From: a virus
DNA length: 24,040 bases
Virus record (IMG/VR): IMGVR_UViG_3300036045_000062
Coordinates: 1 to 24,040 of that record
Strand: one strand, 5' to 3'
A model generated the notes under the pieces. It worked only from the letters and a program-made list of their open reading frames with translations. It had not been told where the DNA came from and searched no databases. Shown here one piece after another: positions 7,960 through 15,781 of this stretch. Each line of letters starts with the position of its first letter. Position 1 is the stretch's first letter. The translations under genes and the position numbers were made by a program.

Positions 7960-10092
7960 ATGGAACTATTTAAGCTGTTTGGCAGCATATTCATAAATTC
8001 GGATGAAGCCGACAAATCGCTAGCTGCTATAGATAAAAAAGCTGAAGGCGCTGGAGGAAAACTCGACAAGTTAGGTGGAGTTGCACTTGCTGTAGGGGGA
8101 GTGTTAACCGGAGCATTAGCTGCTGGATTAGGAGCTGCTGCCACAGGTTTAGGCGGACTTTTTATAGCAGGTAATAACTTGCAAAAAGCGCTTAATGGGT
8201 TGCAAGCACAAACAGGCTCTACTAAAGAAGAAATGGATTCAATGGAAGAATCATTAAAATCTATTTATACCAATGGTTATGGAGAATCTTTTCAAGATAT
8301 TGCTGATACCATGGCTATTGCTAAACAATCCACGACAGCTTTTGGTGAAGAATTAATGTATCTTACACAGGATGCATTAATGCTACGTGATACGTTCGGT
8401 TTAGACGTTTCTGAATCTTTACGTGGTGCTGAGACGATGATGGAACAGTTTGGTGCAACTGGTACAGAAGTTATGGCATATATAGCCGAAGCTACACAAA
8501 AGGGACTAAACCAAAATGGGGACCTAGTTGATACCATCGAAGAATATTCGGTTTACTTCAAAACAGCCGGATTAGATGCTAAAGATATGTTTGGAATTCT
8601 GGAAAATGCAAGTAAAGCCGGAGTGCGAAACCTTGACTATGTAGGCGATGCTTTCAAAGAAATGGTTATACGAACGAAAGACGGTTCTAAATCTACAAAT
8701 GAAGCATACCAAGCCTTGGGTTTAAATGCTAAGCAGATGATGGATGATTTTGCTGCTGGTGGCGATAGAGGTAAACAGGCTTATCAAACGATGATGGAAG
8801 CGTTGAATGCCATTGAAGATCCAGTAAAGAGAAATACCGTAGGAGTTCAATTATTCGGTACAAAGTTTGAGGACCTAGAAGCCGGAGCAGTTGAAGCGAT
8901 GTCTAATCTTACTGGGACCATTACAGGCTCTGTAGATACGCTAAATGAAATTAATGAAATCAAGTACGATTCATTCGGTGAAGCTCTAAAAGGCATAGGG
9001 CGAAACGTAATGATGGGTATTTTTGAACCATTTCAACAAAAAGTCATGCCTATTGTAAATGAGTTTGCTAACTGGATGGTTGAAAAAATGCCTGTTGTGC
9101 AAGAGATAGCGTCAACTACATTTTCAGCAGTATTTGATGTAACAGAAAAAGTGTGGGTATTTTTTAGAGACAATATTTTACCTATCTTTTCAGAGGTGTT
9201 TTCGAATGTGCAAACTAACTTCCCAGTGATACAAGGTATTTTTCAAACGGTATTTACTGCTGTATGGGAAGTGTTAAAAACAGTTTGGAGTTTCCTTCAA
9301 GATAATGTCATTCCAATCTTTGCAAATTTATTCTCGTGGGTTCAAGGTCATATGCCGACCATTCAAGCAACCTTTCAGACGGTTTTTAACAAAGTAGTTC
9401 AAGTGGCTTCAATGGTTTGGGCATTCTTTAAAGACAACATTCTTCCTATCCTATCAAGATTATTTGAATTCATTCAGTCTAAAATGCCTCAAATACAAAG
9501 GATTGTAGAAAACGTTTTTAACATAATTGCGAATGTGGTTAAAATTGCATGGGATGTATTTGAAAACTTACTACTTCCTGTTCTTAAAGCACTATGGGAT
9601 TACATTGTTGCTCCAGCATTTTCAAAAGTTCAAACCATCATAGAAAAAGTTTTTGGGGCTATATTTACTGCGGTTGATAAGGTTGTAGGAGTATTTGACG
9701 ATGTAATAGGGGCTATCCAAAAGGCAATTGATTGGTTAACGTTCTGGGACAACAAGAAAGTATCCAAGAAAACGATTGAAGTAGAAGAAAAACGTAAAAC
9801 CAGCAATGGTGGCTATGATAAGAACGCAACAGGGACAAATTATTTTCAAGGCGGAGCTACGTTAGTAGGGGAACGGGGTCCGGAATTAGTAACCCTTCCA
9901 AGAGGTACGAAGATAGATCCGGCAAATGAAACAAGAAATAAACTTTCAAGTAGTGGAAATGTGGTTAAGATCGAACCTACTCCTATTATTCTAGATGGAT
10001 TTGAAATCGCTCGAATCATCTTCCCACATGTGGATTTATTACAAGGAAATAGCATGACAGGGGAACTTCGATTAAGTGGGGTGAAGGGATGA
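7960..10092 (+). CDS. Tail tape measure protein
   Basis: Sets tail length and is ejected with the DNA. The protein has 710 residues, which at about 0.15 nm per residue predicts a tail of roughly 105 nm (inference). Order: short N-terminal helix; Gly/Ala-rich hydrophobic segment about 39-71; TP901-type tape-measure core to about residue 330 (QAQTGSTKEEM, then FGEELMYLTQDALML); helical body with three 44-residue repeats from residue 398; and a C-terminal end with ATGTNYFQGGATLVGERGPE, the classic GERGPELV motif. No peptidase or lysozyme domain is visible. The ATG at 7960 follows AGAAGGTGA; the upstream TTG at 7942 is unlikely. The stop overlaps the distal tail gene (ATGA). Confidence 0.95.
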   Translation: MELFKLFGSIFINSDEADKSLAAIDKKAEGAGGKLDKLGGVALAVGGVLTGALAAGLGAAATGLGGLFIAGNNLQKALNGLQAQTGSTKEEMDSMEESLKSIYTNGYGESFQDIADTMAIAKQSTTAFGEELMYLTQDALMLRDTFGLDVSESLRGAETMMEQFGATGTEVMAYIAEATQKGLNQNGDLVDTIEEYSVYFKTAGLDAKDMFGILENASKAGVRNLDYVGDAFKEMVIRTKDGSKSTNEAYQALGLNAKQMMDDFAAGGDRGKQAYQTMMEALNAIEDPVKRNTVGVQLFGTKFEDLEAGAVEAMSNLTGTITGSVDTLNEINEIKYDSFGEALKGIGRNVMMGIFEPFQQKVMPIVNEFANWMVEKMPVVQEIASTTFSAVFDVTEKVWVFFRDNILPIFSEVFSNVQTNFPVIQGIFQTVFTAVWEVLKTVWSFLQDNVIPIFANLFSWVQGHMPTIQATFQTVFNKVVQVASMVWAFFKDNILPILSRLFEFIQSKMPQIQRIVENVFNIIANVVKIAWDVFENLLLPVLKALWDYIVAPAFSKVQTIIEKVFGAIFTAVDKVVGVFDDVIGAIQKAIDWLTFWDNKKVSKKTIEVEEKRKTSNGGYDKNATGTNYFQGGATLVGERGPELVTLPRGTKIDPANETRNKLSSSGNVVKIEPTPIILDGFEIARIIFPHVDLLQGNSMTGELRLSGVKG
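9151..9606 (+). repeat. Tape measure 44-residue repeats
   Basis: Three consecutive units of exactly 44 codons (132 nt) run 9151-9282, 9283-9414 and 9415-9546. A shortened fourth begins AWDVFENLLLP at 9547. Each opens with VW-x-F-[FL]-x-DN-[IV]-[IL]-PI and contains a Pro-x-[IV]-Q turn near unit residue 25-28. Protein similarity is clear while the DNA has diverged, so the duplication is old. Tryptophan and helix periodicity suggest regular packing inside the tail tube. Confidence 0.9.
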
Positions 10093-10910
10093 TACACAAT
10101 TTTAAAGTTCAACGATTAAATGGTACAACTTACGACATGGATGAACTAGGAGTCATCGTTAATCGGATGATTGTGGAATCGCCTTCTCCTGTTCACTATC
10201 GAGAGAAAATAGAAGGTCGAGATGGATATATAGACCAAGGTACAGAGTATGATGGACGAAATGCAAATGCAACTCTTACTTTAATCGCAATAGATAACAT
10301 CGATTACACGTTATACCGAGATGAAGTATTTCGTATCTTCGACTCCAGAGAAGCGTTCTATTTACTGCCTGATGAATCACCTGGTAAGCGAATCTTAGTA
10401 AAATATAACTCTCCTTACTCCTTGGCAAGACAAGGAAATACTGGAGAGTTCAACATTTCCTTTTCATCAGAAAGTGCTTATTTTGAATCCATCGGAACCA
10501 CACTAGACCCCAAAACCTTCGATGCAGAACTATGGCAAACCGGGCAAGGGTTAACACTGGATGAAACCATGTACACGCACAGCACCACGAGTTTTCAAAT
10601 CTACAATGCAGCTGACGGGGTAACAATCAATCCTCGTCAAATGCCATTAGAAATCACCTTCAAAGGTGCATCGAGTAACCTAACAATCACTAATACCACT
10701 ACAGGTGATGTGTGGCAGTATACGAAGACAACAGCATCAGGAGATACATTACTTCTCACAGGTGTACGATCGTTGAAGAATGGCTTATCGGTGTTCTCAG
10801 ATACCAATAAAAAGTTAATTAGTTTGGCACCAGGATATAACAATTTCACCATAACAGGTGCAACCGGAAGCTTTACTATTTCCTTTGCCTTCCGATTCTA
10901 CACTTTATAA
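10089..10910 (+). CDS. Distal tail protein (Dit)
   Basis: Hub protein of the tail tip that connects the tube to the baseplate and endopeptidase. It has 273 residues. The N-terminal domain shows the Sipho_tail (PF05709) pattern: VIVNRMIVESPSP, then YREKIEGRDGYIDQGTEYDGR, RDEVFRIFDSREAFYLLPDESPGKR and FNISFSSES. The C-terminal part (about 140-273) is a beta-rich, Thr-rich galectin-like extension. The start overlaps the tape measure stop. In most relatives the tail endopeptidase follows directly. Here that gene is 5.9 kb away, at 16808, and a deacetylase-bearing tail protein takes its place. Confidence 0.9.
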   Translation: MIHNFKVQRLNGTTYDMDELGVIVNRMIVESPSPVHYREKIEGRDGYIDQGTEYDGRNANATLTLIAIDNIDYTLYRDEVFRIFDSREAFYLLPDESPGKRILVKYNSPYSLARQGNTGEFNISFSSESAYFESIGTTLDPKTFDAELWQTGQGLTLDETMYTHSTTSFQIYNAADGVTINPRQMPLEITFKGASSNLTITNTTTGDVWQYTKTTASGDTLLLTGVRSLKNGLSVFSDTNKKLISLAPGYNNFTITGATGSFTISFAFRFYTL

Positions 10911-10921
10911 GGAGGTAAAAC

Positions 10922-12325
10922 ATGGGGAAATATCGTGTGTTAGGTTCGTTTTTGGACCGGATATATAGAAACAATTTGAATGATAACTTTAACGATGTGG
11001 ATGCAGATATCCAAGCGCAGAAGAAGCGTGTAGATGATTTAATCATAGCGAATCCTTCACCGAGTGAAGTACAAGATGCTCGATTAGGGTTCCCTGTTTT
11101 ACGTGATAAGCTGGTAGATGTTGATGCACAATTGGCGGAGAAAGCGACAAAGTCAGAAGAAGGAATACGTACTTCACAAAGTAACCCAACTAATTTTAGT
11201 GGTGCTATTGTAACGATTATAGATGATGATGCTAGACCAGATTTCAGAACGGTTTGGAAACCTATCTTAACTGATAATCCTAGCGTGAAAATAGATATAG
11301 CTGTAGTAAAAGATTGGACAGAAAATGGATCTTCTTTGTCGCTTTCTGAACTTCTCGAATTACAAAATCAAGGACATGGAATCTTATGTCATACAGCACA
11401 TCATGAGGCTAGTTATTCAATTACACCTGAAAACGCTGAAGCAGATTATCCAGTTGCCATTAATTGGATGAAGGATAATGGTTTAAAAGGGTATGAATAT
11501 CTTGTGTATCCGGGAGGATTGTCCAAAAGCACAGTATCAATAAAAAATATAGCACGAAAACATTTTAAGTACGCTATATCAACAGAATCAGCAGGCGATT
11601 ACGCTGTTACACCTGTTGATAATTGGTGTATTGGTAGAATAAACGGTGATGCAAAAACGCTTGATGAATTAAAGGCTGCTGTTGATTATGCTAAAGCCAA
11701 TAAAATTTGGTTGATTTTAATGACTCATTCGCATGTATTGCTTTCAGCTGGAAGTCAAAAGATGCGTGATTTTATTGCGTATGTACAACTTCAAAATGTA
11801 CCAATTATGAAATTTGAAGAAGCTGTTAAATACAAAGGAAATGCTGTTGCTCTTGGAGAACATACTGCAGAAAATTCCCTTTTTATTGGTGTAGATAGTT
11901 CAAGTAAGGGGCTGTTAAAACAGGAAATTGGAACATGGACACCTTCCCTCATTGGTTTAACAACAGCTGGAACACACACCTATTCGACTCGCAAGGGTGA
12001 TTGGATGAAAATAGGTAAATTAATGATTGCAACGTTTGATATAAATATAGCTTCATCGGGGTTAGATGCGACAATGGCAGGAAGTTTAAGGATAACAGGC
12101 TTACCATTTACTTCACAGACTATATCTAGATCATCGTTAGAATATAACATTTTAAATTTAGGTACTAATTTTACTAGCATTCTTGCAGCTGTTAATGCTC
12201 CAGACAATGTAATTAGATTGTTCAAAACAGGAAATGGTGTGGCGACTACTTTCGTAAATGCCAGTGACATACCAGCAGGACAATCAGTTATTTTCAGAGG
12301 GCAAGTAATGTGTCATATAAGTTAA
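10922..12325 (+). CDS. Tail protein with polysaccharide deacetylase domain
   Basis: A 467-residue, three-part virion protein. Residues 1-85 are a helical, Asp-rich attachment segment (FLDRIYRNNLNDNFNDVDADI) like those of baseplate/fibre proteins of Bacillus phages. Residues about 95-305 form a NodB-type polysaccharide deacetylase: DDD at 101-103, the metal-binding HTxxH motif at 157-161 (HTAHH), YPGG at 196-199 and a THSH motif at 268-271 as candidate catalytic His. Residues about 335-467 are beta-rich (IGTWTPSL, GDWMKIGKLMIATF) and resemble a C-terminal trimerising or receptor-binding module. It likely removes acetyl groups from capsule or wall polysaccharide during adsorption. AGGAGG precedes the ATG. 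The motifs are visible, while the substrate is unknown. Confidence 0.85.
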   Translation: MGKYRVLGSFLDRIYRNNLNDNFNDVDADIQAQKKRVDDLIIANPSPSEVQDARLGFPVLRDKLVDVDAQLAEKATKSEEGIRTSQSNPTNFSGAIVTIIDDDARPDFRTVWKPILTDNPSVKIDIAVVKDWTENGSSLSLSELLELQNQGHGILCHTAHHEASYSITPENAEADYPVAINWMKDNGLKGYEYLVYPGGLSKSTVSIKNIARKHFKYAISTESAGDYAVTPVDNWCIGRINGDAKTLDELKAAVDYAKANKIWLILMTHSHVLLSAGSQKMRDFIAYVQLQNVPIMKFEEAVKYKGNAVALGEHTAENSLFIGVDSSSKGLLKQEIGTWTPSLIGLTTAGTHTYSTRKGDWMKIGKLMIATFDINIASSGLDATMAGSLRITGLPFTSQTISRSSLEYNILNLGTNFTSILAAVNAPDNVIRLFKTGNGVATTFVNASDIPAGQSVIFRGQVMCHIS

Positions 12326-12356
12326 TAAACAATAGGATGAAATAGTGAAACAGATG

Positions 12357-12381
12357 GAGAGTCAGAAATGGCTCTCTTTTT
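12357..12381 (+). terminator. Rho-independent terminator after the deacetylase gene
   Basis: A 7-bp stem (gagagtc / ggctctc, one G-T pair) with loop AGAAAT and a T-tract (12377-12381). It separates the tail operon from the DUF6527/lysis genes. Its downstream flank is duplicated at 12713-12748. Confidence 0.8.
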
Positions 12382-12406
12382 AATTATGTAAAAAGGGCGG
12401 TGTGAG

Positions 12407-12697
12407 ATGAAAATTAGGCAAGAAGAATGGGAAAGCAGAGGAACTGTCTACATCTTTTATTGTGAAGGTTGCAAAACCCATCATTATGCAGATAAAAGAT
12501 GGTCGTTCAATGGAGATTTTGAAAAGCCAACATTTAGTCCTTCTATCTTAGTTGAAATTGGTCATTATCCAAAGCCGAATGATATATGTCACTCGTTTGT
12601 GAAGGATGGTAAAATCCAATATCTAAGTGACTGTACACATCATTTAGCCGGTCAAACAGTTGAATTGTTAGATGAAGAAAATTATGAAGATTGTTAA
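12407..12697 (+). CDS. DUF6527-like small zinc-site protein
   Basis: A 96-residue protein of unknown role. I recognise the DUF6527 pattern: an N-terminal knuckle C-x-x-C-x-x-x-H (FYCEGCKTHH), WSFNG-x-FEKPTFSPSIL, then CHSFVKDGKIQYLSDCTHHLAGQTVEL. The invariant Cys and His residues suggest a bound zinc ion. Homologues are frequent beside lysis genes in phages of many bacteria, but no activity is established to my knowledge. It has its own ribosome site (agggcggtgtgag) and is fenced by terminators on both sides, so it is probably an independently acquired cassette. Confidence 0.8.
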   Translation: MKIRQEEWESRGTVYIFYCEGCKTHHYADKRWSFNGDFEKPTFSPSILVEIGHYPKPNDICHSFVKDGKIQYLSDCTHHLAGQTVELLDEENYEDC

Positions 12698-12720
12698 GAG
12701 TCCTCCACGGGGCTCTTTTT
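12696..12720 (+). terminator. Rho-independent terminator after the DUF6527 gene
   Basis: An 8-bp stem (aagagtcc / gggctctt, one G-T pair) with loop TCCACG is followed by T residues. The stem starts within the TAA stop codon at 12695-12697. It resembles the terminator at 12357 in both stem sequence and flank. Confidence 0.8.
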
Positions 12721-12745
12721 ATTATGTAAAAAAGGACGGTGTGGA

Positions 12746-13150
12746 ATGGACAAGTTAGATGTAATTTTTAAGATTGGTACAACATCACTAGGAGCTGTAG
12801 CAGGCTACTTGTTTGGGGGTTGGTCAACGTTGATACAGATACTTGTGGTGTTTGTGGTCATTGACTATTTAACAGGATTGCTTGCTTCTGGATATGAAGG
12901 GAAATTATCAAGCAAAGTAGGATTTAAAGGGATTGCGAAGAAAGTAATGATTTTCGCTTTAGTTGCAGTTGCTCATATGATCGATAAGGCTTTTGGGGAT
13001 AACCACATCACACGAGATGCGGTTATTTTCTTTTATTTAGGTAATGAATTACTTTCCATCTTAGAGAATGCAGGACGGACAGGTTTACCGGTTCCAGATC
13101 AGATTAAAAATGCAGTTCAAATTTTAAAAGGGAAAGGTGATAAACAGTGA
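12746..13150 (+). CDS. Phage holin (Holin_4 / PF05105 type)
   Basis: Small membrane protein that forms the lethal lesion and times lysis. It has 134 residues with an N-terminal amphipathic start, hydrophobic segments near residues 10-28 (GTTSLGAVAGYLFGG), 30-50 (ILVVFVVIDYLTGLLAS), 66-83 (KVMIFALVAVAHMI) and 90-110 (AVIFFYLGNELLSIL), and a charged tail ending KGKGDKQ. The motifs DYLTG and GFKGI-x-KK are typical of this family. The stop overlaps the endolysin GTG start (GTGA at 13147-13150), so holin and lysozyme are translationally coupled. Confidence 0.93.
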   Translation: MDKLDVIFKIGTTSLGAVAGYLFGGWSTLIQILVVFVVIDYLTGLLASGYEGKLSSKVGFKGIAKKVMIFALVAVAHMIDKAFGDNHITRDAVIFFYLGNELLSILENAGRTGLPVPDQIKNAVQILKGKGDKQ

Positions 13151-14007
13151 GTAAATTAATCATTGATTTATCTCATCACCAACCGTCTATCAACATCAAC
13201 TGGAAAGAAGCGACGAAAGAACTAGCCTTGGTGATTATTCGTGTTCAGTACGGTTCGAAAACGATTGACCGAGAATACAAGAACCACATAGCCAACTGTA
13301 AAAAGTACGGAATTCCATTCGGTCATTATGCTTACGGTCATTTCGTCTCTGTGGAAGATGCCAAGAAAGAAGCAAAGGACTTTCTATCTCGTATCGATAA
13401 AGAAGCGAAATTCCTTGTTCTTGACACCGAGAATGATACAGTGGAGTCATGCGGTACAGCGAAGGTTGCTGAAGCTTCCCAAGCCTTTGTTGATGTGTGT
13501 AAGGAAGCTGGATATCGAACAGGATTTTATGTCTCCCATCACCTTTACAACAAATATGGATTGAACAAAGTAGAAGCCGATTTCCTTTGGATTCCACGCT
13601 ATGGCAGTAATGACGGTGCACCAGACATGAAACCTGATTTCCCTTGTTGCTTATGGCAATACACCGAAAAAGGTCGAGCGAGCTGGTTTAACAGTTACCT
13701 AGACAAGAACCAATTAAACGGAGATAAAACCTTAGAATGGTTCTTAGGCAAGGATAAAAAGGAATTAACTCACAAGGTTATCATTCCGAATACAGCTTTT
13801 TGGCAAGCTGAACGTCTAGTGAAAGAGTTTGAAGAAAGAGGTTATAAGTGTCAGGGTGTCGGTGTCAATAAGTATGGGCCAAAAGAAAAACCACAACCTA
13901 AAGATCCTTACAAATTTGTGATCTTTACGGATTTCGAACAAGCGCAACATTTTGTCATTGAGTTGAAGCATAGAGGATATAGCAAGGTGTACGGTACAAA
14001 GATGTAA
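13147..14007 (+). CDS. Endolysin: GH25 lysozyme with C-terminal SPOR-like domain
   Basis: N-acetylmuramidase that cuts host peptidoglycan at lysis. Residues 1-200 form the glycoside hydrolase family 25 barrel: D7 in IIDLSHHQ, and the catalytic acid region VLDTEND with D93 and E95. The LWQYT segment near residue 180 is typical of the family's last strand. Residues about 213-286 (FWQAERLVKEFEERGYKCQG, then FEQAQHFVIELKHRGYSKVYG) look like a paired SPOR-like wall-binding region. No signal peptide is seen, so export depends on the upstream holin. The start is GTG with AAAGGTGAT upstream. Confidence 0.95.
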   Translation: MSKLIIDLSHHQPSININWKEATKELALVIIRVQYGSKTIDREYKNHIANCKKYGIPFGHYAYGHFVSVEDAKKEAKDFLSRIDKEAKFLVLDTENDTVESCGTAKVAEASQAFVDVCKEAGYRTGFYVSHHLYNKYGLNKVEADFLWIPRYGSNDGAPDMKPDFPCCLWQYTEKGRASWFNSYLDKNQLNGDKTLEWFLGKDKKELTHKVIIPNTAFWQAERLVKEFEERGYKCQGVGVNKYGPKEKPQPKDPYKFVIFTDFEQAQHFVIELKHRGYSKVYGTKM

Positions 14008-14008
14008 T

Positions 14009-14030
14009 GCCCTCTTTTGAGGGCTTTTTT
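14009..14030 (+). terminator. Rho-independent terminator after the endolysin gene
   Basis: A perfect 6-bp GC-rich stem (gccctc / gagggc) with loop TTTT and a run of six T residues, starting two bases after the stop codon. It closes the lysis cassette. Confidence 0.88.
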
Positions 14031-14051
14031 ATATAAAAAGGAGGAATTAGA

Positions 14052-14438
14052 GTGACTCTGAAAATCGCTAAAAACAGTGGATTAACGGATATTGTCTCGA
14101 CAGGTGATAATAGCAACGCAATAACGACGCAACATCCCATTACTGGGAGCGCGGTTAGTGGAACACTTTATCTATTCAATGATAATGCAACCGAACGTTT
14201 TGAGAACATCACGATTGATCCAACAGATGCAGTAAGTACAGACGAAAGTTCATGGGTACAATTATCAGCCGATAACGTCACTTGGCTTGCAGCAGGCGAA
14301 GCGCTAACAATGGCGAACATTTCAGATACAAACGTAGGGAAAGTGTTTTATTATCGTGTTACTTCTCCATCTGTGGGTAGTGTACAGAATAAAACGGATA
14401 TTAAATTAACGGTGAATTTCCGTAAGTTTGCCGTTTAA
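14052..14438 (+). CDS. Beta-rich probable virion-surface protein
   Basis: A 128-residue protein I do not recognise. Composition is Thr/Ser/Asn/Val-rich with alternating strands (SGTLYLFNDNATERFENI, SWVQLSADNVTWL, KVFYYRVTSPS), suggesting an Ig-like sandwich. There are no cysteines, membrane segments or signal peptide. The GTG start at 14052 follows AAGGAGG. It is the first of five closely spaced genes between the lysis cassette and the tail endopeptidase, so a role as tail or head decoration is likely but inferred from position. Confidence 0.8.
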   Translation: MTLKIAKNSGLTDIVSTGDNSNAITTQHPITGSAVSGTLYLFNDNATERFENITIDPTDAVSTDESSWVQLSADNVTWLAAGEALTMANISDTNVGKVFYYRVTSPSVGSVQNKTDIKLTVNFRKFAV

Positions 14439-14451
14439 GGGGCGTTGAATA

Positions 14452-14745
14452 ATGGCGTTAGGTGATAAAGTAACAGCTATCCAATCAGTTGTAGCAACAA
14501 CAGGTGTTTTAGATATTCGCCCTGCAAGTGGTATAGAATGGACAATCCACAACATTTACTACTCACAAGGAACGGTTGAATTTTATAAAACCGATGGAAC
14601 TAATAACATAAAGTTTGATTCAGACACAAGCAACGGCGCACGTTTAGGTGCGGTTTTTCATGTTACCAACTCTCAGTGGATACAGGTTAAAAATACCGCA
14701 GGAACAGCCACGATCATTGGTTATGATGGCGTTCAGACGAAGTAG
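14452..14745 (+). CDS. Small beta-rich structural protein
   Basis: A 97-residue unrecognised protein starting 13 nt after the previous stop. Strand-like stretches (VTAIQSVVATTGVLDIRP, EWTIHNIYYSQGTVEFYK, SQWIQVKNTAGTATIIGYDG) and many Thr/Gly residues suggest a compact beta-sandwich, of the kind found as fibre subunits or adhesin decorations. The ribosome site is weak (gggcgttgaat). Its neighbours share the same style of sequence, so the genes at 14052-15771 may be parts of one surface structure. That is inference. Confidence 0.8.
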   Translation: MALGDKVTAIQSVVATTGVLDIRPASGIEWTIHNIYYSQGTVEFYKTDGTNNIKFDSDTSNGARLGAVFHVTNSQWIQVKNTAGTATIIGYDGVQTK

Positions 14746-14753
14746 GTGAGTGC

Positions 14754-14987
14754 ATGGAAATTCGTTTTTCTAACGCTAAACAAACGTTTCTTAATCAAGG
14801 ATTAGATATTTTAAATAACGATGATATAAACTCGATTAGCAATAAAATCATAATTGTTTTCCCTTATTTGCAATCGTGGTGGTATGATGAAGCGACAGAC
14901 CATTTATGCATTCAATGTTTAGTTGTATTGCCTTCAACGTCCGTTAATTTAGGGGGTGTAACAACAGATGGCTTTATTATTGGGTGA
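14754..14987 (+). CDS. Unknown small protein of the tail-surface cluster
   Basis: A 77-residue protein with no recognised family. The N-terminal half is hydrophilic with Asn/Asp (FLNQGLDILNNDDINSI); the middle has IIIVFPYLQSWWYDEATDHLC, a hydrophobic, tryptophan-containing strand region. Two cysteines are near residues 52 and 55. The ATG follows AGGTGAGTG with good spacing. The last 20 nt overlap the next gene in another frame, so the two are probably co-translated. The role is unknown; an assembly partner of the next protein is possible. Confidence 0.75.
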   Translation: MEIRFSNAKQTFLNQGLDILNNDDINSISNKIIIVFPYLQSWWYDEATDHLCIQCLVVLPSTSVNLGGVTTDGFIIG

Positions 14988-15771
14988 TACCGGAAAGGTT
15001 GCTGTCGGTTCGTTAAAAACCATTAAAACGATAATGGCTACACCTAGGGAAGATAATATTGATGTAACGCCTGTAAATTTCTCAACCGATTTGCCGACTA
15101 TTCAAACATCAACCGTAGGTGCTACATTTACAGTTCAAGCAAGCGATTTACCTACTATCCAAGGTACAAGTGTAAAGTATACAGCTTTCCTTATTGTTAG
15201 TGGTAAGAATACGACAGCCGGATCCATAAACGTTAGTTCACAAGGATTTAAGAATGGAACATCTGTAGCAACATCAACAACATTATCAACACCTGCTAAT
15301 AACTATTGGGCACATACTTATTACCGATTTTATGACGTAGTTCCTGGTGATATATTAAATGTTCAAGTATGGGCAGGAGCAACAGGAGTATCTTATGATT
15401 ATTGCGCTTTAATTATCTTTCCATCACGATACCAATGTTCAAAGGAAGGAGTTATTCTTAAAGATATAACATTTACTGATTTTCAAGCAGCTCCACTTTC
15501 ATTAGCACCTGCATCATCTGGCGGGACGTTAGGAGGGGGCTTAAATAATCAAGCTTACAATGTATATGTTAATATTTCTAATACTGTAGTTGCGGGAACA
15601 ACAGGAACAGTATTATATCCTGCAATTGGGTTTACTTCTAATTTTGGTTTATTGCGCTCCAATAACGGAGATGCAGCTTTAAATTCTTATACAAATGCCA
15701 ATTCAACCAATAGAAATTATGCAAGGTTAGCCGTCCCATTAACAATTACTTTTCGCGAAATATTAAGGTAG
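14968..15771 (+). CDS. Beta-rich probable tail-surface protein (267 aa)
   Basis: A 267-residue protein unusually rich in Thr, Ser, Val, Asn and Gly, with strand repeats such as TIQTSTVGATFTVQASDLP and VVAGTTGTVLYPAIGF. A glycine-rich hinge (SGGTLGGGLNN) near residue 190 separates two domains. There are no enzymatic motifs and no signal peptide. This composition is typical of phage adhesins or decoration domains. The ATG at 14968 has AGGGGGT upstream inside the preceding gene. Function is inferred from composition and from its neighbours. Confidence 0.82.
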   Translation: MALLLGDTGKVAVGSLKTIKTIMATPREDNIDVTPVNFSTDLPTIQTSTVGATFTVQASDLPTIQGTSVKYTAFLIVSGKNTTAGSINVSSQGFKNGTSVATSTTLSTPANNYWAHTYYRFYDVVPGDILNVQVWAGATGVSYDYCALIIFPSRYQCSKEGVILKDITFTDFQAAPLSLAPASSGGTLGGGLNNQAYNVYVNISNTVVAGTTGTVLYPAIGFTSNFGLLRSNNGDAALNSYTNANSTNRNYARLAVPLTITFREILR

Positions 15772-15781
15772 GTGAAACCAT

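Larger units (their letters stand above)
12372..12748 (+). repeat. Duplicated terminator-tail/RBS unit flanking the DUF6527 gene
   Basis: The segment from the 3' stem of the first terminator through the start codon (12370-12409) recurs after the DUF6527 gene (12710-12748). Both copies have the order ggctc-TTTTT-a-ttatgtaaaaa, then a gg-rcggtgtg ribosome site and an ATG. The match is about 36-40 nt with small gaps. This brackets the 12407-12697 gene as a roughly 340-bp cassette, consistent with insertion or duplication by recombination at conserved intergenic sequence. Confidence 0.7.

Noticed and set aside
13235-13621. 128-codon leftward open frame inside the endolysin gene
   Set aside because: It is opposite the catalytic domain of the GH25 lysozyme. 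Its His/Cys/Tyr-rich composition is typical of an antisense shadow.
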